A stretch of DNA of 64,000 nucleotides from Gnetum montanum. Taxonomy: Eukaryota; Streptophyta; Gnetopsida; Gnetales; Gnetaceae. The notes under the pieces were generated by a model. It did no database searches, had not been told where the DNA came from, and saw only the letters and a program-made list of their open reading frames with translations. Made by a program: the position numbers and the translations under genes. The stretch spans positions 1,720,954 to 1,784,953 of the forward strand of contig MNCI01010116.1 in the NCBI GenBank assembly GCA_015680685.1, in the 5' to 3' direction. The number at the start of each line of letters is the position of its first letter. Position 1 is the stretch's first letter. Positions 36,745 through 47,479 of the stretch are shown piece after piece.

Positions 36745-38374
36745 TCATGGAGGGGGCTGGTCCCTAAGATCCTCTCCATCATCCACTCTTGCTCCACTGG
36801 GCCCAGCTCCATCAGTAACATGTCCCTATAATAGGGAGGAAAATAAAAAAATAGGTAATATTAGTAAAGCAAATCATAAATACAAAATCAGAAAAATAGT
36901 AATACTAACAATGAAAAAAAATAAAACCATACAAAAACAAATGCCACAATAAAACACTCACAAGTAAGGAGGGCCCTAAGTTGGCCTCCAAACGTTGTAG
37001 AATCTCCTCCTTGGGCACATTTGCCCAATCCTCCTCTAGTCCATGATCAACACCAGCCAAGGTTTTACCCTTATCCACCAAGGTCCAGGTATGATGCTCA
37101 AGAGAGAACATGCCTATCGAAGCCTCCCCAGAGGCGGTAACAATGGTTCTCTCGGGAGACCCCTTTACCTTGGTGCACTCGGCGAACCTGTCATAAGCAG
37201 GCTGTAAACCTAACCCATCGATGAACATATCCATCCAACGATGTTCAACTGACTCCTCCTTTAACCATTTCTTATATTGATGCTTATGGTCCTTTTTGTC
37301 TTGGCCCCATTTCCCTACTTTTGCAGTAAAGGACTTCCAATCGTGACATTTCCTATTCAGCAAATCCATCTGTGCTCTTTATTCTACTAAGTCCCGTGTC
37401 ACCTGCACTTTGCTGTTCAAAAACATTCAGTAACGTGCATAGGTAATTTCAGATGTGCGCCAAGTGCTATCACCAAATAGTCTAGCAGCAGCAAGATCAT
37501 AACGGGACTGGAGATCCCTCTTCTCCTCTCTCTCTTTCGTCAGTGCTTCCCTCAATGAGTGAACCTCGTCCCATAGATACTCAATTGAATGCCTACAAGT
37601 CCAAAGCATCTTGGTGTTCAGTACGACGCAACTAGAAACTACATCGTACACAATTCTTGGGACTTGCTCAGTACTCCCTGGCAATTCAGGGAGAGCATCA
37701 ATGTGGGTAGCTTCAGAAGGATCCTAGTAGAGCTTGGCGCCTGCAATTGTAAGTACCACACATATGAATCAATAATGAATGCAAAGAAATTCAATAAACC
37801 CATATACTCAACGTAATACATAACACACACATACCTAGTTTTGGATGAGCTTCCTGTAGGCTAGCAACAACATCATTAACGATGCCTTTAACAAAGTCTA
37901 TCTTACTAGGCATCTTAGGCCATGGTCTTAGCTGATTAGTTGGTGTGGGACAAGCAGGGGAGGTCATCTTGATTGGAACCTATGTTCTTGACACCTCTAC
38001 CTGAGATGTATGTGCCTCAGAAATCTCAGCGTCTACCTCTAATGCTAGAAATAATCAAGATAATCAAGAACAACACATGAAAATTAAGGGTTACAAAAAC
38101 ATGGATTAAGCTAAAAGGAACATACCAAAAAGCCCTTTGCTGTTTAGCTTGGGTGGATCGCCAAGCTCCAAAGATCCATCGAAGAAGCCATCGAAGACAC
38201 CTCTTTCATCACTTGAATGCCTAAGTGCATCCAAAGCCTCTACAAGCTTCATTCCCATGACGTTTGTCACATCTTCCTCTTGCGAAGCGGGAGGTTCTTC
38301 GATCATTTCTTCCCTTTCCTTCGCATCTTCCTCTAGCCCTGTGACAACCACTTCAGGATCAACCATCAGGGCCA

Positions 38375-38415
<41 letters not shown>

Positions 38416-40719
38416 GACTTTCCTCTGATAATTCCAGAATCTCAGAGTTAGTATAACATAGTATATATAACGTATAGGCCAAAAATAGCAAACAGAAGAT
38501 AATAATAATAAATATATAATAATAAAATAATATACTTACCCTCCACTGGTAGTACAAACCAAATCTTCTTTTCTCTTGGTGGTATCACATCTGGAGAAGG
38601 CTCCCTTAGACATTCTTTCCTCTTCACCTTCATCTTAGACTTCCCAACAGTCTCACCAATCAAACGTTTAGCCCTTTTAACAAACGTGCACAGCCTAGGT
38701 GGTTCCAATCCCAAGCTATTATGGGAATGATGGGAATGACTAGCTGCACCTCCACTAGTAATTGATACTGATTCCTCAATGTCTTCTGGTGGATCCTGGG
38801 ATCTAGTGGTGTTAAACAAATGGCGAATCCAAGGGTGGGACAGTTGTAAACGATCCCTCAAAATATAGCAGTTATCATCATAAACAACTAGGAATTCAAC
38901 AAACCTATGTAGGTACCCCACAAAGAAAGAAAATGTAAAATGGGATTTAGCATGGATGTTTAAACGTAACCTGACAATCTCCCCACGAAAACCAGATTCA
39001 AGAAGCTGTGCCCAGTTCTAGTGTATGCCTATCTCTAAAACTTCATGCATGACATGCGTAGACTCGATCCCAAGGTTTCTTCCTTAAGAAAGAGATTTAG
39101 GGAATGCCCATGCCCAGAAGAGAGGATACAAGAAGTTCATCTCTATTGATCAGGTATCATCTCACATGGCAAAGCCCTTAGGACCCCGAGACACACCTAA
39201 CCACTGCTCAAGCTCTCTTATGACGTGGCCCTCTTTTGTTGCTTTATCTATAGTCACCTTGGCACCATCCATGGGCATGCCAAAAAGATCAGAAAGGAAT
39301 TCCGTGGTCAGGTGGAAAGATACCTTGACCCCTCAAACCCGCGTGCTAAAATGGGAAGCATCATCATTGAAAGAATCAATAATGGTGATCATCTCAGTAA
39401 TCGGAATACTAGGAGTCAAAGTTGTAAACAAATCCATCAGACCCGCCCGGGTAAGGCAGGTGATGATCAACTCAGAAGCTTTCTTCTACAAACATTATTG
39501 TGACTACTCTACCTCCCCAAATTTCATAAAAAGGGTGGCCTCAATGCACCTTGTTATAACAGTAACTTCTTTGGAGGGGATGGCTACTGTAAAAAAGAAA
39601 ACCTAGAGCGAAGAGTTTAAAACATAGTACACGATAATGCAACCAAAAAGAAAATAAAATCGACCATCATTAAATGGTGTAGGTGGGATAGGTGCAGGAT
39701 CAATTCTTTGAGGGAAAATTGGCCCATTAGAAGACCAATCCTCATGTAATCAACCATGGACTTAGCAGCGCTCAAAGGCTCTTGAAAACTGCCGATGGTA
39801 GTCAACAATAGCCACCTTTGTCTGGTCCAGTACCACGGCACGAAGAATGGGGCCCGCCATGAATGTCTCTAGCACTATGCATGCTAAGGCAATCCCACCA
39901 TCATCATCGCGCATCCCATGTTCATCAAAGTAGGGCCTACATAGGAAAGCAACATTTACATTTAGATGATGACATAAAATTTTTAAAAACATCAAAAAGT
40001 AAAGTAAGGCACAAAGGAGCATACCTGTCCACTCTATATACTGTCTCAGGTGGGTTCTGGAATAGAGTGTGCACATAGAAGGCTAAGAAAAGTGTGTTGC
40101 TACTATTGTAATGAACACAAGTAGGCAGCTCCCACACACGAGTCAAGGGACAAGTAGATCTAGGACCCTCAGTAGGGCCTCCCTCAACCTTGAAAATTCC
40201 CTCGTCGATGTCAGTAATAAGGGCAAGCATGCCTTGTGTAGACCCAGGCAGCGCTACCTCGATGATATCACGAGCCAACTATTCACTCAAGTGAGACCAT
40301 ATAACCACACTAAAATTTTGCAGAATGAAGGACAAAAATGAACTAACACTGGGGCAGAATCATATCACATGGGGCCCTATGCACATGTCATAGGTAACGG
40401 TGTCTGGTCCAAAGGGGCCAAACCAAGCAAGTACACCAACAAGTTCAACCACGAGAAGAGAAGATTTAGGTCCCCTACATATAGCCAAAACATTAGCTAA
40501 GTGAAGAACCTAAGTGCTAACAATAGGGAAAAATTGCATAAACCAAAAATCACATAAAAAAATACGTTAAATGCACAGCTTCACCCCATGAGACAAGGAC
40601 ACCAATATCTATTTGGTGCATCTGACGCTTACTGGGGTACATTGAAATCCATTTCACAATAAATCCACACAAAAGCATAGAACATAAACACTCACTAAAG
40701 TAAGGTTTAAATCATCCAT
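36745..40719 (-). pseudogene. Antisense multi-exon gene inside the Tat element
   Basis: The gene runs opposite to the element. Model (minus strand): exons 40719-40696, 40627-40566, 40516-40025, 39936-39665, 39586-38540, 38422-38126, 38044-37835, 37740-36962 and 36825-36745. The total is 3264 bases, 1088 codons with the stop. Introns are 68, 49, 88, 78, 117, 81, 94 and 136 bp with GT-AG ends; several donors are near-ideal (GTAAGT at 38539, GTGAGT at 36961). Phase is conserved at every junction and the last exon ends in TGA at 36745-36747. About 18 in-frame stops are present, nearly all one transition from CAA, CAG, CGA or TGG. The first two exons and the 49-bp intron are weak. The protein has an Arg-Glu repeat (38380-38413), a Lys/Glu-rich coiled-coil-like stretch (37560-37490) and an acidic, Pro-ending tail. 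I do not recognise it; the VKVSFHLTTEFLSDLFGMP segment (39320-39264) resembles plant-transposon extra ORFs only loosely. Confidence 0.75.
38378..38413. repeat. (CT)n microsatellite in exon 6 of antisense gene
   Basis: About 17-18 CT units without interruption. On the minus strand they encode an Arg-Glu repeat in the frame of the gene model. Gain or loss of single units would shift frame. Confidence 0.9.
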
Positions 40720-40783
40720 CTCAAGAAAATAAATAAACGGTATAAAACAACCAGCAAGTAATGGGGATCCCATCAAACAATGC

Positions 40784-41329
40784 ATGTCTTCACATTCTAA
40801 CTCACGCTGGGCCTTCCCAGCAAACTCGCACTGGGCCTTTCCCAGCAAACTCCTGCTGTGGCCAAACAACTCACACTGGAGGGCTCACACTGGGATAACT
40901 CATGTTGAAAGGACTCACGCTAGCCTTTGTGGCCTAACTCACGCTGATCTTCCAGGCCTATACTCACATTGGGGCCTATTCCAGCAACCCACATTCCAAA
41001 TCAAAAACTCTACAACTCATGTTACCCTGGAACCCCAGTGCTCATGTTATCCTTGACCTTGGTGGTCATGCTGGAAACTCCTATTCTCCCCCTTAATGCT
41101 TCTCATGCTGATGTTTAGAACTCACACTCATGCTAGGGCCTATCCAGCCATTCACATTGGGGCCTATCTAGACACTCACTTTAGGAATCGGAAGCTCACG
41201 CTGCCCGAAGAAATTTTTGTTCATGTTGGCACAGGAATAGAAACAATTGACGCTGGAAACCTCCTCAATAACGTGGCTTACCCTTCTCCTGGCACTCATG
41301 CTGCCAGAAACCTAGTGTTCAAGCCCCAC
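40784..41329. repeat. ACTCACGCTGG motif array upstream of antisense gene
   Basis: About 20 copies of a decamer close to ACTCACGCTG, often followed by GGGCC, spaced 15-45 bases. The same decamer family fills the element's LTRs and leader. It lies just upstream of the putative antisense start and retains many CpGs. Confidence 0.75.
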
Positions 41330-41583
41330 GAAAGCCCAAAAACCCTATGGCCTAGGATGCCCAGGAAAGCCCAATAAACCCTACAGCCCAAGACTCCCAG
41401 GAAAGCCCAAAAACCCTACGGCCCAAGATGCCTAGGAAAGTCCAAAAAATCCTACGGCCTAGGACACCTAGGAAAGCCCAAAAACCTTGTAGCCCAGGAC
41501 GCCTAGGAAAGCCCAACAACCCTACGACCCAGGATGCCCAAGGAAAGCCAAAAAAGCCCACATTGCTAGGAAGCCCCAAAAGC
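41330..41583. repeat. 35-bp minisatellite, about 7 copies
   Basis: The unit is GAAAGCCCAAAAACCCTACG, then GCCCAGGATGCCTAG, 35-36 bases long. Copies start at 41330, 41365, 41401, 41436, 41472, 41507 and 41543 (last one partial). Individual copies differ by two to six bases. The minus strand is open across it in a rotating frame. Confidence 0.9.
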
Positions 41584-42289
41584 TCAAGCCCTGCACACAC
41601 ACCCTAGGTACTCATGTTGATGCCACAAATCCCAGATAAACCCCAAAACAACCCCAAAATTGTGGCCATAAAATTCTATCCTAGGTAACGTTGTCCACAA
41701 AAATGCTAGAGAAAAGTAGGAGAAAATAACTTTACTTGTGCAGAGTCCCATCCCACGTTGGAATCTTGGCTTGGGGGAGACGCTGGAGAATCTCTTCACT
41801 CTCCTCTACAAATGCAAGATCTTCCTGCCTCTTTCCCTTGTCCCGGCTTACCTTTCCTCTGCCCTTGTCCTTCATGATTTCCTTGCTCACGCTGACACTG
41901 ACTTTGTAGCTTACACTGCACTCCTAGCTAATGCTACAATCAAGAAATCATGCTAGCACAAAACCCCCTTCCTTTACTTCAAAACCCCCTTTTTAAACCC
42001 AAAACATTCTATTTTATTTTCTTTTATTTTATTTATTTAGATTAACCATGTTTAAATTGTGTTTTCATCTTTATCGTATGTTGGCCTAGTATTCTTCATT
42101 ATTTCAGCCTCTAGAAATGAGGTCGAAAAAATTATTATTATGCAAAGGAAGGGATGAAAAGTTAAAATCAACAAAAATATATAAAAATTTCAAAAAGCCA
42201 TAAAATTTTAAAGTCTCATGAACTTATCATTTGCACAAAATTTAAAAATCAAAAATGCTCCATGCACTCATGACAAGTCAACATGAATA
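41584..42289. other. Noncoding stretch before RT
   Basis: A minus-strand open piece at 41799-41584 (71 codons) has no recognisable motif. From 41960 the sequence is A/T-rich. No gene can be supported. Confidence 0.4.
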
Positions 42290-42375
42290 TTACCAACCCA
42301 GTATGGCCTTAAACAGCCATGCGGCCCAATATGACCTAAAACAGTCATGACTACCACTATGTTCAGTACATAGTT
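42290..42375. repeat. ATGAC-TTAAACTA repeats, cluster 2
   Basis: CCCAGTATGGCCTTAAACAG and CCCAATATGACCTAAAACAG, followed by a third partial copy. They lie about 100 bases before the RT frame opens. Confidence 0.6.
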
Positions 42376-42467
42376 TGATTACACTATGTTCATTTACATT
42401 TAGTAACTCTTTCATCAAGGGAGTGTCTCTTACTTCGCGCCCGGTTTAAATTGATAGGAGCAAGCAC

Positions 42468-43652
42468 ATGGCCACCAAGAATATCCTCTCAACATTGTCT
42501 CTCAGTGGATCATATGGGGACGCAGAAAGAGTAAGCAACCTAGAATCCTTGGATCTAGACCCATCCACTTATACCAATTTAATAGCCTCCACTCAAGAAA
42601 CGTCAGAATGGCCTAAAAATATGACTAAGACTTTGGATCTAGAAGCTGACAATATCACTAAACATCCCCTAGTTGAAATTCCCATTACTACATTCAATGG
42701 TGAAACTAGAACATTGAAATTAAGTGCCCTACTAGACTCACAACTTGTCGGTGACATCACTCAAGTACTGAAAGATGACATAAAAACATTTGCATGGTCA
42801 TATACCAACATGCCAGGATTAGATCCCCGAATCATCCAACATAGTATTATCCTTGATGAAAAAACTAAACCAATAAAACAAAAAGCACGAAAGGTTACAC
42901 CTGAGATAGCGTTAGCAGTCCGTGCTGAAATTACAAAGCTCTACCAAGCTGGTTTCATCCAGGCTGTTGATTATTCTAATTGGGTATCAAACATTGTTGT
43001 AGTCCCTAAGAAGAACAGTAGTATACACATATGCATCGACTTCCATGATCTCAACACAACCACTATCAAGGATGACTTCCCGCTACCCAGCATTCATCAA
43101 CTTATTGACACAACTGCTGGGCATGCACTATTATCTTTTATGGATGGATTTTTAGGATACAACCAAATAAGAATCAATCCAGAACATCAACTTAGAACAA
43201 CTTTTATAGCACCTTGGAGCATGTTTTGTTATACTATGATGCCATTTGGCCTTAAAAATGCAAGAGCTACATATCAACGAGCAATGACATATATATTTAG
43301 TGATTACATGCTCAATTTTCTCAATGATTACATTGACGATATATCGGTTAAATCTAAAATAACTGAACAACATGCAAAAGATCTAGACGTAGTGCTTAAA
43401 CATTGTCTCAAATATGACCTTAGACTCAATCCAAAGAACTGTGTCTTTGGTGTCAAAATGAGTAAGATGCTTGGTTTTGTAGCCTCTAAAACAGGAATAC
43501 ACGTAGACCCTAATAAGGTTAAGGCAATAACTAATATGCCACCACCAAAAAACCTTACCGAATTATGTAGCCTTCAAGGTAGATTGCAATTCATCAGATG
43601 CTTTATCAAAATGCTGATAGATAAGTTAAGACCAATGAAGCACCTATTGTGA
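42468..43652 (+). pseudogene. Tat reverse transcriptase, 394-codon open frame
   Basis: The longest open frame of the window. It reads FAWSYTNMPGLDPRIIQH (residues about 108-125), then QAGFIQAVDYSNWVSNIVVV, PKKNSSIHICIDFHDLN (the usual KDGKVRMCVDYRDLN), DDFPLPSIHQLIDTTAGHAL, FMDGFLGYNQI, MMPFGLKNARATYQRAM and NDYIDDISVKS, where YIDD holds the catalytic Asp pair. GFVASKTGIHVDPNKVKAI and GRLQFIRCFI close the domain. The first stop (TGA at 43650) is one transition from CGA in LLRK. Motif order and wording are those of Tat-clade RT. The upstream ATG may not be a native start, since pol is normally a polyprotein. Confidence 0.9.
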
Positions 43653-44170
43653 AAAAATGTGTATTTCCAATGGACCCAAGAATGTCAAGAATCATTCAAG
43701 AACATAAAACAAGAGTTAGCCCAATTGCCGACCGCTTATCCCCTGCAAGGTGATAAACCCTTTTACATCTACCTTGCAACTTCAGATTCTTCCATTACAT
43801 CGATGCTTTGTCAAAAATGTCAAGATGGAGTCGAGATCGTGGTATATTACCTAAGCCATTCTTTAATTACCTATGAACAATGATACAATGACATGGAGAA
43901 ATCATGCCTTGCCCTCATTTTTGCCTTGAAGAAATGGCGGCATTATCTCTTCCGTAATCAAGTTTACATCATGTGTAAGAATAATGTACTCCACGCTATC
44001 ACCAACAACATCTACGAGTCGAGTAAGATAGCTAGGTGGAAAGCAATGATCACAGAGTTTGACTTACACTATGTTGCTCAATATTCCACAAAAGGTCAAG
44101 CAATAGTCACACAATTAGCCGTCTCTCCAACGCATGATCAAGCAATAGTTAACCCTGAGTTCCCCGATAA
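43653..44170 (+). pseudogene. Tat RNase H remnant
   Basis: In the same frame as RT: WTQECQESFKNIKQELAQLP (43669-43728) and KPFYIYLATSDSSITSMLCQ (43756-43815, catalytic Asp in the SDS block), then YYLSHSLITYEQ-YNDMEKS (TGA from CGA at 43881) with Glu in MEKSCLAL, and KWRHYLFRNQVYI. ITEFDLHYVAQYSTKGQAI (44050-44106) ends it. The domain lies directly between RT and the second RNase H, as expected. Confidence 0.85.
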
Positions 44171-44640
44171 GAATATTAACAGTATAGACACCGTACCTGA
44201 TAACTACAAGGAAATCCTCTATTTTGATGGAGCTTCAACCTCCTAAGGAGGAAGTGCTACTTCCATTTTAACATACCCCTATGGAGAAATCCAACCCTTC
44301 ACCTACTGATTAACCTTTCCCTATACCAATAATGTGGCAGAATATGAAGGGCTTCTTAGAGGTCTTCAAGCAGCATTAACTTCAGGAATCTCACGTCTTG
44401 TAGTTCGAGGTGATTCACATCTAATCATTAATCAAGTCACTAAGGTTTATGCATGTAAGGCTCTCCATTTGCAACTGTATTGTGATTTGACCAAACATCT
44501 ACTGAGGCAACTAGTAGAAACAAATATACAGCATGTCGCTAGAAGCGAAAACACCATCACCGATGCACACACTACACTAGCCTTAAACATGATACTCGAA
44601 ATGTTCCATGCATTGCCTAGCTCTATAAAAAATTGTGCCA
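44171..44640 (+). pseudogene. Second (archaeal-type) RNase H remnant
   Basis: YFDGAST (44220) followed by a TAA in place of CAA, then PYTNNVAEYEGLLRGLQAAL (44317-44379), LVVRGDSHLIINQV (44399-44438) and HVARSENTITDA (44534-44569) give the D-E-D-D pattern of a complete RNase H fold with the TNN-AEYEA signature. A second RNase H of this type after the retroviral one is a known mark of the Tat lineage. Confidence 0.85.
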
Positions 44641-45945
44641 AACCTATAATTAACACTCTTGAAAAAATGCCTTTAGCATTCATTAGTACAACACACGCAA
44701 TAGAATGGTACAATGACATAAAAGAGTACCTTCTAAGAGGTGAGCCTCCACAACACTTGACAAACACTCAAAAGGATGCTGTGCAAAAATGCTCCAAACA
44801 ATATGTGTTAATAGGAGATACCTTGTGTCGCAAATCCTATGAAGGCATTCTGCTGATGTGTGTTAGTGGAATCGATAGTCAAACGATTGTAGAACAAGTC
44901 CACGAAGGACTTTGTGGAGGGCTTATAGCACCTAAAGCAATGGCAATGAAGAGTAGGTGCTTAGGCTACTACTAGCCACACATGGAGTATGATTGCATCT
45001 CCAAGGTTAGAACATGTGACATTTTCCAAAAGCATGATAATCTAATACATGTGCCACCTAAGGAATTGCACACAACACAAATCACATGGCCATTTCAAAA
45101 ATGGGGATTAGACTTAATTGGACCGATAACACCATCATCGTCTGTCAGACATAGCTTTATTATCACCGCAACTGAATACTTCACAAAATTGGTAGAAGCT
45201 ATTTCCCTTAGGAATACCATGTCAAAACATATCTACACTTTCATAATAGAAAATATCGTAACCTGTTTTGGTATTCCGATGACCATCGTTACTAACAATG
45301 GGCCACAATTCAATAGTGCAGATACTAAAAGCTTCTGTGAAATCCTAGGTATTAAACATGCATTTTCATCACCTTACTACCCATAGAACAATGGTCAAGT
45401 GGAAGCTACAAACAAAACTATCATCATGGTGCTCAAAAATATGTTGAATCAAAGTAAGAAACGATGGCATGAACAATTAGTCTACGCATTATGGGCATAT
45501 AGAACGACACATCGAACATCTACAGGTAAAACTCCATATAGTCTTTTATACGGATCTAAAGCTATTTTACCTTTAGAGTTGCAGGTTCCATCGTTGCAGA
45601 TAGCTCTCTCAAGCCTCCTCGACGAAAGTCAAAATAATGAACTTCACATTGCTGACATTGACTCGATGGAGGGAGGAACGTGTACGAACACTTGATCAGA
45701 TTGAGTGGTACCAGAAACAACAACGGCAATGACACAAACATGATTTGAATAAATTCCCAATCAAAGAAGGAGACTTAGTCCTTAAAGCCATTCTTGAACA
45801 TCCAGATAAGTTCTTAGCTAACTAGGAAGGGCATTACTTGGTCACGAAAGCGTACAATAATGAAGCATTTAAAATTTTTAACATGGATGGGAACAGGTTT
45901 GCTAATCCTACAAATCACCTGTACCTAAAACGGTACTATGTCTGA
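44641..45945 (+). pseudogene. Tat integrase remnant
   Basis: The N-terminal region holds VHEGLCGG (44899-44922) and VRTCDIFQKH (45007-45036), the His/Cys zinc block. The core has WGLDLIGPITP (45103, first Asp), VTNNGPQF (45290-45313, where the second Asp of SDNG is Asn) and NNGQVEATNK (45388-45417, Glu). WAYRTTHRTSTGKTPYSLLY (45490-45549) is the usual downstream motif. A frameshift near 45665-45690 separates the C-terminal end, which continues as IEWYQKQQRQ and ends in LKRYYV then TGA at 45943. Stops at 44976 and 45387 are single transitions from TGG and CAG. Confidence 0.85.
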
Positions 45946-45954
45946 TGAACTTGA

Positions 45955-46300
45955 ACCATAAAATAGTCCTGGCATCATGACTTAAAACTGATACCACAGA
46001 ACAGTCCTGGCATCATGACTTAAAACTGATACCACAGAATGTCCTGGAGTCATGACAATAAACCGACACCACAGAGCTTTGTTCGATATGACACTAAACT
46101 ACCACATCTACCCACCATGATGTGAAACTAGCATCTAGAGTCCACTAAGACTATAAACTAGTTTGCCTCTTCATAGTCCGCTACGACTATAAACTAGCAA
46201 CGCACCGTTTACTACAATGCTAAACTGGCATCGTCCAAAGGATTATGATGTGAAACTAATCCGCAACAATTCGCTAAGACTATAAACTGGGGACATCATT
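45955..46300. repeat. ATGAC-TTAAACTA repeats, cluster 3
   Basis: About eleven copies of a 28-34 base unit built on CC-CATGACTTTAAACTA-C begin within 15 bases of the integrase stop. Two neighbouring copies near 45980-46045 (ATGACTTAAAACTGATACCA) are almost identical; the rest diverge. Confidence 0.8.
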
Positions 46301-47479
46301 AATGACTAGGAAAGAACTTAAAAAAATGTGTTGCTGCAATTGGTTGTATATGTTCCATTAAAAGTTGCTGCATAATTCGTCTCATGGGCCTTGACCAGGA
46401 TGATGTTGTTTATGATTCTGTCTACTTTGAAAATTGCACGTGGTGGCTCCATCTCCTTATTTAAAGTGCTTAGTTAACCAATTCATTTGTGTTTTTCTTG
46501 TCTTCTTAGAGTTGTGTTTGCTGGATGACACGCCTGAGACGTTTGTGCAAAGATGCACTTTATCATGATGACAAGGTATCACATTCTTCCTGAAGCACGT
46601 AACTGGGTTAATCAATTCGTTCATAAGTACATTCCTGACTCTTGATACATTCCCTATTTCCCCATCATGCCCACTTATCCTATTTAATTACACCCCCTTG
46701 ATGCATTCTACTCATCCCAAAGCTCTTGATGCACTATTGCACGATGACTCTCTAAGCAGTTGCAACGCAAAACACAGTACACAATACGTGATACAAAATG
46801 CAAGCACTCGAATATGAGCACAAGACTAAAAGAAAGCTCTTTTAAAAAGACCAAAGAGAAAAAAGAAAAATAAAAATAAAAGGAAAAAGAAAAGAAAAGA
46901 AAAGAAGAAACAAACCAAAAGAAAGAGAACAAAAAGGTCAAAGAGAAAAATGCACGGAAAAAGTCTTCATGACCCATTGACATCGTACAACAAAGACTAT
47001 TGGCTATTCTCATACAAGCCCTAGGCAAGAAGGTAATTGTCTTGGAAAATAGTTACACTCGTATCTCAAAGAGATCATGTTGCACATCATTGCTTGGCTT
47101 TGGCTATTTACAATGAGCCCCGTAAACACTCTATAAGAGTCCTGTTTCTCCAAAGAACACACCTCCTAAGTCTTGGCTCTAAGTCTGCTGAAAACTGGCT
47201 ATTGACAAGGACCAAAGATATAGCTCATTCATGTGAGAGCATTCCTCTCCCACAACTCTGGAAGCAATTATAACCCTTGACCAACTCCTAGCTTCCCCTA
47301 TTACAAAAGATCCCCTTGAACTACATTCCCTCAATCCCATGTACTTTTGAAAATGGTGCGATCACATCTAGCCAAGGGCTGAAGGATAATGCTTGGTACT
47401 TGGTTGTTCATGGTGTTTTGCACTTCTTTGTCGATGCCTCTCAGGTGGATTCTTCCATATTTCAACAAAGAGCGGTCAA
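46301..47479 (+). other. 3' untranslated region of Tat element
   Basis: No supportable ORF. It holds a long A/G-rich strand bias at 46843-46950. The 47061-47270 open piece has no known motif. The last bases before the LTR (CAAAGAGCGGTCAA) are a weak polypurine tract. Confidence 0.5.
46843..46950 (+). repeat. Near-homopurine tract
   Basis: About 108 bases almost entirely A and G, with GAAAAGAAAAGAAAAGAAG-type runs. It could form a triplex and may be an expanded polypurine tract. Confidence 0.75.

Noticed and set aside
39166-39606. 146-codon plus-strand open frame
   Set aside because: It is the complement of the long exon of the antisense gene; the minus-strand reading has splice sites and phase continuity.
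41352-41600. 82-codon minus-strand frame with Gly/Leu/Trp/Phe repeats
   Set aside because: It is only a translation of the 35-bp minisatellite, which is open in several frames; no separate gene is needed.
46708-47028. Phe-rich minus-strand frame
   Set aside because: It arises from the complement of the purine tract (TTT/TTC codons).
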